Positions 9,822 through 19,761 of a stretch of DNA of 64,000 bases are shown piece by piece; position 1 is the stretch's first letter, and the number at the start of each line of letters is the position of its first letter. The DNA lies in NCBI GenBank assembly GCA_015501055.1, contig JADNYV010000118.1:1-64000 (forward strand), written 5' to 3'. A model generated the notes under the pieces. That model made no database searches. It had not been told where the DNA came from and saw only the letters and a program-made list of their open reading frames with translations. The stretch comes from Mucidula mucida (lineage: Eukaryota > Basidiomycota > Agaricomycetes > Agaricales > Physalacriaceae). A program made the position numbers and the translations under genes.

Positions 9822-12209
9822 ATGAAGTCTACGCGCGCTGAGCTCAACGAGGCTCGAAAGAAGAAACAGGACGAGGAGGCGGAGCAAAAGCGCATCCAAG
9901 ACGAGGCAGCAGAAGCAGATAAAGCAAAGGCTCGTCGGGGAAGAAGGCGCGTAGGTGCAGCCCTCGACGCACAAGCCAACACAGACCAGTCTTTCAACTC
10001 TCTCCGTCCTGACTTGGTCGTCGCTGAATCTATAGCCCAGACCAAAGACAAACCCACTCCGGCGGCAGTGCAGCCTCTCCAGCCATCCACGACATCAAAT
10101 TCTCTGACCAGCGTGCCATCTCATGATGAAGAGGGCATCCCCCGTGACGACGTTCCAGACGAGGGTGGCCTTGTGGCGGAATCATCCATGGATATCGAGG
10201 AGGAGCCCTACCACGATCCTCTTCTGCTCCCAACAATGCCTCCCGAGACAGAGTCTGAGGGAAGTTTGTATGCCGGCGATGTTGATATGGGAGGCACGAG
10301 CTCCGAGCCAAATGATAATGATGGCAGGACGACGACGAGGATGGTCCGTCTGGACTTCCGCTCAATCCAAACTATGACTCGGATGCATCAGATGCGTATG
10401 AGGATGACGGCGTCAACAAGGACTCTGAAGATGAGATGCAGGAAGACGACGAGCTAGATGAACAGAAGAAAGGAAAAGGTAAACGGGGTGCCTCGTCAAG
10501 GAAAGGTAACGTTAGCATACCTAACGGTATGAGTGATGCGCAGGCGGAGAAGTTCGCGATGTTCTTGAAGTGGGAAGCAAGTCAGGCTGCCAAAACGACT
10601 GCCGCTGCCAAGCGTAAGGAGGCAAGTGCTAAAAAGAAGGTAAGTCTGTTATTCATATGCGACGAACACCTAATCTAACATACCTTCAGGACGCAAAAAC
10701 AGCTGCACGACGTGATATTAATGCCCATCGCTCCCTTCCAGCCAAAGCGCCAGTTAAGTTGGTAACTGTTGGTTCGAAACGGAAGGATGTGAGCGAATCT
10801 GGAACCGACACTAAGTACCATTTCATTGTTCTGACCTAAACATCAACTCACCCGATTGCCAGACAACCTAAACGATCCAGGAAGAACGAGATAGGCGGTT
10901 TGCCAAGCGACTGGCGCAAAACCATGTATCACCAACAATCGAAGGCCGCTGTATCCACAACTTCGTTGGGGGAGGCCATTGAGCCGCCCGGCGAGTTTGA
11001 TCAGCTCGAGAGTAAAGAGAGTCTAGCGGCTGCACGGGCATCAAAGTCATCAAATAAGGAGGCAGTCAAGCCAGAGGGCACCGAAGACGTGAAGGCAGGA
11101 AGCAAGGTACGTTCTCGTTACATTTACGTTCAATTGCTGATCGGACCCACCTTAGCGCCGCCCACGTCAAACCATCACCATCGTTCCCGCGGATGTCAAG
11201 GAGATTGACGGTAAGGAGCGCGAAAAGGTGATGACAGTAGGGCGAACAAGCTGGAAAAATGCTCACCTTCCTTTCGCCTCCACTGCCAAGGAGCTCCCTA
11301 TATGGCAGAAGAACGTCATGGGACGTATTATCGACTTCGCGGCTACGGGCGATAACTTCTTCTCCTGCAACAGCCTCCCAAATCTTCCCAAGACGGTTCG
11401 CGCTGAATGGGTCAAATCATTTCCCCATCTTCCAGTTCACGCGACGCATAACGGTGAAACAATCGTTCGTGCTGATCACCCCGCGATCTTTGGCATGGTA
11501 TGGCTATCTCTGATGTGCGCTCTGTGTCTGATCTCTACTAGGCTCAAGTAAATCTACGAACCTACCGCTCGGTTGTTGGAGCTGGTGGTCCCACTTCCGT
11601 CAACAATTTATGGACACGCCCTGAGATGCAAGTCTACAACACACCGGCTCTGCGAAAAGAATGGGTTCATAACGAGTTGCAAGGGACTCGCTGGTTTTGG
11701 GGTGATCCAGATGTGGTGCGTGTTTCAATTCAGCTCTGTAGCATTTCTGTGATGGTCGTCACCAGCGTACCGGTCCGTTCCAAGGTCCCCTTGTCCTGGA
11801 AGTATTTTCATACCACGTTGGAGTCGTCTTGCATATCCCCGTCGAGGAGTCTTACGGCGATCCTATCTGTGCACTCACACTTGCTGCTATATCAGTGAGG
11901 ATGTTCACAGTCGTCTCGAATATGTTGCTAACACTGATCAAGGTCAAACGCGGCTTGATGATGTGGCGTACTGGAGTTTGCGAGCGCGAACGGACTGCCG
12001 GCAGGAACAGCGCGGACAGTTTCAAGGATATTCCGTGGGGCGCCGAAGCGGTTAAGCACCTTCTGCCACAAGCGAAGGCATTGTCCGACGACGACTGGGC
12101 TGACATCTTCGAGATGTGCGAGGCTATTCTTGAGGCAAAGAAGGATGCCAACAAGCCCTCTGCAAGTGCTGCCGATGCAGAGAATGAGGAATACGGCTAC
12201 AACTTTTAG
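9822..12209 (+). pseudogene. Plavaka-element accessory protein, frameshifted
   Basis: This gene is divergent from the transposase and shares its short upstream region. Exons include a basic coiled-coil start (KKKQDEEAEQKR), an acidic middle (SDASDAYEDDG ... EDEMQEDDELDEQ), a Lys/Ala-rich helix (WEASQAAKTTAAAKRKEA), then a folded C-terminal part (LPIWQKNVMGRIIDFA, RADHPAIFGMAQVNLRTY, ELQGTRWFWGDPDV, VKRGLMMWRTGV, WGAEAVKHLLP). It ends NEEYGYNF at 12209. Second genes of this type commonly accompany Plavaka transposases; their role is not established. The frame changes by one base at about 10325, between NDNDG and DDEDGPSGLP, without a plausible intron, so this copy is probably broken. The first ATG nearby (9770) meets a stop quickly, so I chose 9822. 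Confidence 0.75.
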
Positions 12210-12596
12210 GTAAGTTGCCGTCTTGCTCTCTCTCTTTCCTCGCCGTGCTGACTCCACTATAGCCATCTTCAATGCTTCGGCGCCGGCCCCGTCAGTATCA
12301 TCGTTATCGTTTCCAATCCCTATACAATCCATACGAGAATTATAGCCTATCAATAACATTCTATTTTCATCAATCTACGGGCTGAATAACGCGTAAGAAT
12401 GGAATAGGGAGCAGTATAGGATGTGTCGTAGCCAGTGCAGGGTCCGTCTGGTACCGCATGGCACGGATGTCTGGTGCCGTATGGTTGATCGGCGCGACGT
12501 GCATAATTTATGCATGTCGTTTCTGGCGCCAGACGCGTCTGGTGAGCATGGTTGGTCTGGTGCCATGCTCACCAGACGGGTGGCTACTTACTGATG

Positions 12597-13219
12597 CGTT
12601 CGCAACAGTCCAGTCGTGTCCGTGGCGTCCTCTGCCCTTAGTCTCTCAAAACGAATTATTTCTTGTCTTTGCTTGTCTATGAATTTGTGCCAGTGTTTGT
12701 TATGCGAGCGCTCAACGTCAGACAACTATTTGGAAGCCAGTCCGATCGAGACTTTGTTGGTCGATACCAAGATGGTATGGTTTAGCTCTCCCCAGATCGT
12801 TGATATATACCTTTGAAGCACCACCTCCCGCCTACATTTCACTGTGATACACACTGCTGCTTTCAGAGCCGGTGTGTGGGGATCTGTCAGCGTCCGGGCT
12901 GCTGGAGGGTGTTCTTACTTGTACAGACTACTGTAGCGTTTCGACCGTAACTTCACAGCCTGTGACCCATTATGGTCTGAAGTTACAGCGAACAGCTTCA
13001 CAGACCCTTAAATTGCCTTTTTTGGACAGTTCCGCTTATAGCGGGACCTGAAATTTCCCTATTTGGAGGCTCGTGCCTGACCAAAGTGGTCCGTGACCCG
13101 TTATGATGTATATATAGCTTCACTTCAAAGACCCCCGTGACCCGTTATGTGAATTTGCGGTCGAAACACTACAGTATCCACAGACTAAGCACGTCATTTG
13201 AATATAACTATTCTTTTTG
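12597..13219 (+). mobile_element. Inverted-repeat element copy A, right part
   Basis: Continuation of the element after the Plavaka insertion. 12597-12820 matches 24925-24710 (inverted), and the right terminal repeat (12810-13219, minus the MITE) matches the left repeat 5267-5446 inverted. The T-rich outer end is at about 13215. The 3' flank of the 346-aa gene follows. Confidence 0.75.
12931..13174. mobile_element. 244-bp TA-flanked MITE (Tc1/mariner-like)
   Basis: The ends are 17-bp inverted repeats CTGTAGYGTTTCGACCG with one mismatch, flanked on both sides by TA (12929-12930 and 13175-13176). Removing the element and one TA gives CAGACTATCCACAGAC, exactly the sequence found uninterrupted in the inverted duplicate (TA at 24593-24594). 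It has no coding capacity; the inside repeats the phrase GTGACCCGTTATG three times with variation. TA duplication and size suit a Tc1/mariner-derived MITE. Confidence 0.9.
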
Positions 13220-13592
13220 AATGGACTAGGATGTCTCCCGTCTTGAAGTATGCTTGTCTTTCCTGGATCAATACTAGATAGTCGCCGCATTTTTAAACCA
13301 TTCACTGAGGTGAAGACAAATGATTTTGTGGACTACAACTTCAAATCTTAAGAAAGAATGCCCTGAAGTCAAGCGTAGAACAATGTGCGTCTCGAGAACA
13401 TATGTGTATAAACGTGACCTTTAACGACAGAGTGTTCAAGACTTTGACTTAAACGGAAGGCAGCGACTAGCAGGTAGGATTCTGTTACAAACGTCATGAA
13501 AAAGATGAGACAACGCTAATTTGTCCAGAAATTACAACACAAAACCGGTACAAAACGAGAATATGTAGATAGTGAAATGATGAGAATTCTAC

Positions 13593-14633
13593 CTACCAAT
13601 CGTAGTAGTAATCCTCTCCTGCAGCAGCTGACTCTATTTCTTCTCTTGTCCCCAGCAAACGATCAGCAGGCAGACCGGCCCTCTCGTACGCGGCGTGCAT
13701 CATCAGGAGGAAGTCCTCGTGACTATCAGCCTCGTCATCGAAAAACGAGTCAGGCATCTCGTCGTCGTCTACCGCTTCAACGAAATCAAGGGATGATTCT
13801 GAATCTACAGGCAACGGCGATGGCGATGAGGGATGTTCGGGCTCAAAGATGATAAGCGGCTCGTCATCAAGCGTAGTGTCGTATGTGCGGTGCCTACTAG
13901 ATTTCTTGGGACGCGGCGACTCGGTAGGGGAATCTGGGGTAGGGCGCTTTCGCTGGGCGTGCGGAAGACAGAGCGTCTGGGCTGTGAGGTGCTCCAAAGA
14001 TGATGGCGGGACACTACTGCATTCGGCTTTGGGTAGGCTCGACTCGGATGTAGGCGCGAGGTTGGAAACATCCTTGAAAGGCGTCTGACCGACGGGAAAG
14101 CAGTGTGAGCACAGGGAAAGAACGTTGAGAACATATTCCTCCGGGACAAGGCTAAATGTGGCATTCAACGTTGCGAGCGTCTGTGCAGGGCCATGATGAA
14201 CGGCGCCGGCGACGTGAGCGGATGAGATTGACGAGTTCAGCGTGCGAAAGTCGATGACAGGCAATGCGTTTCTCCGGATGTTGAACAGCTTTCCATCACG
14301 GCGGGATATACGAAGGGCACCTGGCGTTGAGCCCGCCGGTGTAGGCTTGAACTGATAGAGCGAGTCGCGAGAAGCGAGGAGAGGAAGGATGTGGTCTTCA
14401 ATATATTCGATTCTGCACGAAGGAATGGCGGGCGTCGTGAAGGCGGTAGGAGCCTGCTCAAAAGCGATCCTAGCGGCGAACAGAGCGGCGGAATCTGCGG
14501 AATCAAAGAGCGTGCCAGCATAAGCGGCGGCGGGAGACAATGGCAGCACGGAATAGATGGCGGGCATCGCGACAAGCAAGAAGGATAAGGCGGCGCAGGA
14601 GGTGATGGTTGGAGGTAACGCGTTTGAGACCAT
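13593..14633 (-). CDS. Unrecognised 346-aa protein (copy 1)
   Basis: A single uninterrupted frame of 346 codons, identical in translation to the inverted copy at 23136-24176. The N-terminus has a hydrophobic stretch (about residues 12-40, LSFLLVAMPAIYSVLPLSPA) that could be a signal anchor. A middle region follows (ISRRDGKLFNIRRNALPVID), then a basic Pro/Ser/Lys patch (about 225-245) and a very acidic C-terminal third ending in an acidic/tyrosine tail. I do not recognise a domain. Pieces of the same family occur at 471-870 and about 20370-20440, so it is multi-copy and degrades like an accessory gene. The identical copies suggest a recent duplication or gene conversion. Absence of introns is unusual among the neighbours. 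Confidence 0.7.
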   Translation of the reverse strand: MVSNALPPTITSCAALSFLLVAMPAIYSVLPLSPAAAYAGTLFDSADSAALFAARIAFEQAPTAFTTPAIPSCRIEYIEDHILPLLASRDSLYQFKPTPAGSTPGALRISRRDGKLFNIRRNALPVIDFRTLNSSISSAHVAGAVHHGPAQTLATLNATFSLVPEEYVLNVLSLCSHCFPVGQTPFKDVSNLAPTSESSLPKAECSSVPPSSLEHLTAQTLCLPHAQRKRPTPDSPTESPRPKKSSRHRTYDTTLDDEPLIIFEPEHPSSPSPLPVDSESSLDFVEAVDDDEMPDSFFDDEADSHEDFLLMMHAAYERAGLPADRLLGTREEIESAAAGEDYYYDW

Positions 14634-15290
14634 GACCTCACAATTTATATGCGCGCGCCTTCCATATTTGGTCGTCTCGCCGCTTTAGGACATCACCACC
14701 CGCTTGGCAATGGCTTTTGTCTAGGGCTTGGAAGGTGTCTGGAGGCTACCATGGTCACGATTTCGGGAATTGCTATATCTCAGAAAAATGAAATATAATC
14801 CATTGAGGGCCGGGTCCGCAGCCAACAGTCCAAAACGACAATGCTTACACCAGGAGTTTACACATACGAACGAGCCAAGCGATCTAAAAGACCAGATCAA
14901 CCTCGAAGACAATATTGCTTGCCCCAGGCGAATCTTGCCGCGCGAGCGCAACAGCTCCGGGGACGGCGCGCGGCCATCTTTACTTTGTCGAATGTCAGTC
15001 TGGAAGGAAAAGGACGTACAAGGACGTGTACCAGCCATATTACTGAGGAAGCTGGCGGAGAATAAGCTCGCAATCCCTACAAACCTACGATTGTTTTCCA
15101 TCCTGGATTGGCCGAAGGATTGGTAAGACTTGACCTACATCAAAGTAGATCTGAATAAACGTACGAGGACCAGATGCTAGAATACTGACGCCCGACGTCT
15201 TCGATATCGTCCCAGTACGAAGTGAGGTCGTGCTTTCCACAGCGTTCAACAACGTGACAACGTAGACCGTCTCAAGCGATCCCACATGGC

Positions 15291-16007
15291 TCGGACGGTG
15301 CTACTTATAATGTGATAAGGGCAGCAGCATATTATGTGGGCGATAGAAGACGCTGGGAGGAGCGCGCAGCGCGTGTTGAGAATTCTGATCGTTTCCTGCA
15401 AACTGTTGTACGTCGTGGGCGTAGGTTGGTGGACAGCAGTGGCGGTGGCCCGTACCATATGAGTGTCCGCACAAGGCAACTTCTGACACTGGAGATGATA
15501 CGACCCTTCCATCAGAGGAAATCATGACGAGTGCGCCGGGCACAGGAGTCCTGAATCGCACCAGTCAGAAAAGATGGTGCTTTTGACGCGTGCCGCTCGT
15601 CGAGGATGAATAGCGAAGGACGTCCCAGCCAACGACAGCGGCTTGAAGAGTATCTGGTCGTACGTCGCTAGTATCGTTGACGGATGGGAGAATGCTTACG
15701 CTGCCTTGATATCTTCGTCGCTGAGAGGCTGGACAGTAAAGGCGGCCATGAGGGAATACGGTAGCGCAGGAAGGGATGGTCGTGAGCTGGAAGGGAGTTG
15801 TCAACGATGATTCTGGTGTCAACGTTCCGAGAATTCTAACTAGCCCGCTTTACAAACAGAGGCTGGTGAGACAGTATGACTAAACAGTGATACTTAGAGC
15901 AGAAGCACAGTAACATTGACCCTGATAGGTACATAGCTCCATTGATAAACTCGTAATTGAATCGTAAGCAGAAATACAAAGTTATACAGCAAAGAAAGAG
16001 TCTAAAG
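15291..16007. other. Spacer right of arm 1, no supported gene
   Basis: Short open frames exist on both strands (15312-15527 plus; 15565-15822 minus), but none shows introns, a family match or homology elsewhere in the window. This stretch starts the unique segment enclosed by the two inverted arms. Confidence 0.4.
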
Positions 16008-17039
16008 TCATTCCCTCAAATACCCGTTCAACATCTCGATATCGTAATTTCCCATCATCTCTTTCCAACAGTCGTAAAACCTCGGACTGAAGTCGGTTTC
16101 ATCATCGTTTAGAAACGACGAGATTGGCTGCTGCCTGCTGCGGACGGGAGGAAGTCCTTCGGCGCCATGCTCCAGTCTATGAAAAGAGAAATACTTTCCG
16201 GAGAACACAAATACGAAGAGGAAGGGAACGTCCTCGGGGTCTTGGTACTCATGGAAGACTGCCTTGACCTGATTTCCCATCTGTGTGCGAGTGCCGTTTA
16301 TAACAGCGTTAGCCAGCGTGATGGCTCGTTGAGAAGACATCGGCCCAAGCGTCGTCGTGGAGAGATTTATCCGTGGCGGCTTCGCTTCGATGATACAGAA
16401 TGGGACCCTCGTTGTATCGTAGGATTGAGTGTCCTCGTTCCACTCAAAGTGATTCTTGAAGAGTGTGATGTCTGGCGTGCTCCAGGCGTCTTTGGGCTTC
16501 TCGCTGTGCGCTGGCCGGTCCTCCTCTGACCTAGGGATGGTGCTCGGCAGAATGGGCTCGTCTGGCGCGTTGTCCTCCGCGCCCATTGGTACGTCCGGTA
16601 TGTCGATATTGTTCGCGGCAGCGTGGGCACGAGTGTTAACGCGATCATCTATCGCAAATCATTTTCGATCAGAATCGATGCATATTGCTATTAAGGGTGA
16701 CATACGTCGAGTACTAGGTCCGGCAGCGGCAGCGCGCACTTCCCGCCTGAAGGAGAATTGAGGAGCCACCGTAATCTTATCCTTGTTGTTGCCAGCATTC
16801 TTCGGGCTGCGGGCGAAGTAGGCAAAGGTTTCGTTGAATGGTTCATAGTAGGCTGACTCGCGACCGTCCATTTCTCCAGCTTGGTCAATTGCGTTGACGA
16901 CGACACGAATGGTGTTTTCGAAATCGATTGGAACGAGTTTACGGGTAGGCCCTGGTGGCACGACCTGTAGAGTTTTGCGAGCGGTTCTGGCCTTTTTTCT
17001 GGAGCCTGAGGCACGGGGAGATGCAGCTCGTTTGGCCAT
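16008..17039 (-). CDS. PD-(D/E)XK nuclease-like fungal protein
   Basis: Two exons: 17039-16706 and 16648-16008. The intron (16705-16649, GTATGT...GATAG, 57 nt) joins STR to HDRVNTRAHAA in frame, giving about 324 aa. The N-terminus is Lys/Arg/Ser-rich (possible nuclear targeting). The key sign is STPDITLF near residues 168-174 followed by PFCIIEAKPP near 194-203. This is the P-D ... E-x-K spacing of PD-(D/E)XK folds, where the aspartate, glutamate and lysine bind metal and activate water. Many fungal accessory proteins have this fold, and activity is unproven. The gene diverges from the one at 17436, leaving a 396-bp shared upstream region. The stop is preceded by a clean ~190-residue domain. 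Confidence 0.65.
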
Positions 17040-17435
17040 TGTAGCCGATATGGAGAGGGCTAGAAAGAGCAGAACGATGGGGCGAATGCGATAGGTGACG
17101 GTAGCAGAAAATGCGACCTTAATTTATGCAAGCTGAGGAGTTCAAGTGGCACGAGCAAAGCCGCGTCTGAAAGCTGGAGAAGCACCATAACTGGGAACAA
17201 TTCACAGGCAGCGAGCGGCGGTGCAAGCAAAGTAGCATGGCAAAAGCATAAGCCCTGAAGTCGGTCGATTGTCCCTTGTTCAAGTGACGCTCGGCGGCTG
17301 CCGAAGACATACACGTGTTGCCTTTGTTGGCCTTTGTTGTGTTTTGGTCACGTCTCTTTGTTCTACATCTGACTATCACCACCTCTTAACTCGCTTCATT
17401 TCTACAACTCCCACCATAACTCTCCCGCCCGCATC

Positions 17436-18084
17436 ATGTCACCAAGAGATCAACTCCCTGCTAGCTGCCCCAAAGCCCTCTTACCTCCCAAAAATAGCTC
17501 CCCAGGCTTCCTTGTAAGACGAAGTCTCCCTGATCTTACCCAGCTGATAGCATTCGCAGCTTGGACTCGAACGCGCGCTGAAAGCTATGGAGACTATCGA
17601 GACGATCCCCAAGGCTTTGAAGCCTCAGCTTGGTTTCTCATACGCGCCACCCAAGTTCAACTTTGGTTGGTCCATGAGCGAAGACGATGTGCTTGACGCT
17701 CTCGAAGCCACCCATCCTGAACTCATTGTCAACATGACGGTTTACAAACCGCTCGAACACACTTCCGAGGAGGACATCAACCCCGAAGCGACAATGGAGC
17801 GTGTTCACCAATACATGGTGAACGAGTGGTATCTTCCATCGACATGGCGGCCGCGCATCGAGTACAAGATGCCCAACTCCGACGTCGACGAGTTAGGCTG
17901 CCTCACGATCACGAACACGTATGAGGACGGCGTGGCGCAGCCACCGGCGGATGTGGTGCATGCAATGAAGGATATCTTTAATCTTGAAGAAGAGCCAAAG
18001 TGGTTCTTGGACTTTCATCATGGCACATGGCAGGAACGCTGGATTGTATTCAACGACGATAAACAGATCGAAGTGATGACTTAG
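17436..18084 (+). CDS. Conserved-looking protein of unknown function (about 200 aa)
   Basis: Start ATG 17436 (MSPRDQLPASCPKAL), exon 1 to 17513. A 46-nt intron (17514-17559, GTAAGA...GCAG) is followed by exon 2, which reads LGLERALKAMETIETIPKAL in frame and continues through GFSYAPPKFNFGWSMSEDDV, an aromatic-rich middle (VNEWYLPSTWRPRIEYK) and a C-terminal WFLDFHHGTWQERWIVF ending in a stop at 18084. Without splicing, a shorter product would start at 17587. No family recognised. It is divergent from the PD-(D/E)XK-like gene and could share its promoter region. Confidence 0.65.
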
Positions 18085-19173
18085 GTATGTGGTTATTTCC
18101 GTTGGTTATACTTATCGGTGGACATTTGTGCTGACTTTTTTCGAAGACCCGTGCGGCCTGCAAACTCTGTAGCTTTCAACTCTTGTACTTGTTCTATCTG
18201 TGTGGAGTGTACGTTGTATATGTCAATACTATGCCTGGTCCGATCGAACTCTTAATAAACTGTTACTACGTCGCAGTATAGCAATTGTCCTCCACCCGAG
18301 TGTTTCATCTACATGATAGATTGCATGTCTCGCCTCAGAAGACGAGCGACGAGTTCAAATCATTGTCAGGTTGTGAATCCACTGCAACTCAAAACTAGTC
18401 TGACGATCTCTGGCCACAGTGAGGAAGGAACCAAGCACGTACAACGATGACGCCCACTTTCATCCTTCTAGCATCGATGAACACAATGAAACTTATGAGA
18501 GTATGAACAGTGCCTTGCTAGTTTCGTGAGACTGCCTCCACCTATGGGTCAAACCGTCAGTAAAACACTGATTGGGGACTCAAGGAAAGCGGTGCATGGT
18601 TTGAATGGAAACGGACTGGTAACAAAAGGAAAAGCAGCTATCGACCAATAAGAAGGCCCGGAGAGTTTCGCTGACGAGGCGAAGCTGGCGATTTCTAAAA
18701 CCACCGAGGCTGAGGACCGAGCAAACAATGTCAAATTACAATGGGAATATGATGGATAAATAGTCTAACGTCCGTAAACCAACCAACGAAAACAAAACGA
18801 AGGAGGACATCATAGAAAGATCGCCCAAGCGAACAGCTTGTTTCGACCGAGCAGACAGTTCCAACCTCAGGAAGCGTGCCATTCTGGAAATAGGCCTGCA
18901 CATGTACATAAACACAGTTGGACGAAGCGGCGAGAGAGGTGGAGTATGGGTGGCGTAATAATGACAGATTATTCGACGCTAGTACTTCAGGGAAACAGTA
19001 TTGGCATTAAACGTCTATCGCTTTAATAGACAACGAAGATCTGCGATCAAGTTTGCGAGGTATAATAACGGAGATTACAACGAGGTGCGACGAGCGATAT
19101 GGTCAAAGGAAAAAAGGAACGGTGGTACGCGGATGGATTTACAATCAGAACGAGCGAAACAGAAAGGCGGAAT
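18085..19173. other. Intergenic, no supported gene
   Basis: About 1.1 kb holding the 3' ends of the two flanking convergent genes. Only short shadow frames are present, with no repeat shared with the rest of the window and no RNA gene that I can recognise. Confidence 0.5.
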
Positions 19174-19761
19174 TCAAGTTGTAACAGAAGTTGTAACAGT
19201 ATGGACCTGAACTGCGTGAGACACTGCTTCGGAGTCTGTCATGGTATCGCGAGATGGCGAGGCCTCTTCACCGGTCGATACTCGCACACTCGCCCTTTTC
19301 GGAACCTTCTTCTTCTTCCCGCCAAGCTTCATCATCCGCCTTGCTCTCAATTTCCTCCTCGTGCGCCACGCCGTCTCCACCCGAATCACTTTCGTCCTCT
19401 TCTCCACCTGCTTCGCACCAGGTGCCACCTTCTTCTCGCCAGTTGCCACCTTCTCGTCGGCAGGCAGCAATACTACACGTGTCGTATCCGTCTCGCCGTC
19501 CCAAGATACGGACTCGCGCAAGAGGAAGCCATCATTGAAGAAGGAGATCTCGACGGTGCCTTCGTCGTCGATGTGCTGCGTCGCCGCGTTGCGTTTCTTC
19601 GTCTCCTGGTGTCCTTTGGCTTTGGAGAACTGCATCGGGCCTAATGAGAGGTATTCCATGGTGAATGTACAAGATGCGTCGCTGGCAGTGATGGTGATGG
19701 ATGCGGTATGAGAGAAACCTGCGCGATCGATCGCATGGCGAAATGGATTGCGATTTCGCAC
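19174..19761 (-). CDS. SWDGE-family small protein
   Basis: The conserved core is GHQETKKRNAATQHIDDEGT, then VEISFFNDGFLLRESVSWDG and TDTTRVVLLPADE. It aligns directly with the protein at 21724-22119 and with three broken copies inside the 1.16-kb elements. The N-terminal part (FTVRNRNPF ... MEYLSLGPMQF) is specific to this copy; the C-terminus is Lys/Arg-rich and low complexity. No ATG opens the frame at 19761 (the codon is GTG), so the start is either MEYLSL (about 19660) or an upstream exon; an open minus-strand stretch at 19793-20026 is a candidate. Function unknown; beta-strand-rich core likely. Confidence 0.55.
   Translation of the reverse strand: MRNRNPFRHAIDRAGFSHTASITITASDASCTFTMEYLSLGPMQFSKAKGHQETKKRNAATQHIDDEGTVEISFFNDGFLLRESVSWDGETDTTRVVLLPADEKVATGEKKVAPGAKQVEKRTKVIRVETAWRTRRKLRARRMMKLGGKKKKVPKRASVRVSTGEEASPSRDTMTDSEAVSHAVQVHTVTTSVTT

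Larger units (their letters stand above)
6060..12596. mobile_element. Plavaka-type DNA transposon
   Basis: The 6.5-kb unit has inverted ends: left 6060-6086 and right 12570-12596 share CATCAGTAAGT, two variable positions, and CCGTCTGGTG. Inside, a Plavaka transposase gene (minus) and an accessory gene (plus) diverge from about 9.7 kb. Subterminal zones (6080-6165 and 12440-12575) carry many TCTGGTG/CACCAGA words in both orientations, as expected of transposase-binding repeats. The sequence on either side is continuous at 24920-24930 in the inverted duplicate, which gives an empty site. A CG dinucleotide may be the target duplication, but two extra bases (GC) at the left edge leave this unresolved. 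Both genes carry lesions, so the copy is probably not autonomous. Confidence 0.85.
12597..15290 (+). repeat. Inverted duplication, arm 1
   Basis: This segment is the reverse complement of 22482-24925, apart from the MITE and scattered differences (for example a small substitution cluster at about 15110). The right edge is sharp: after GCGATCCCA the two arms diverge within about 10 bases. The left edge coincides with the Plavaka insertion, and the true homology continues at 5040-6059. The arm holds the 346-aa gene and its upstream flank. Confidence 0.9.
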
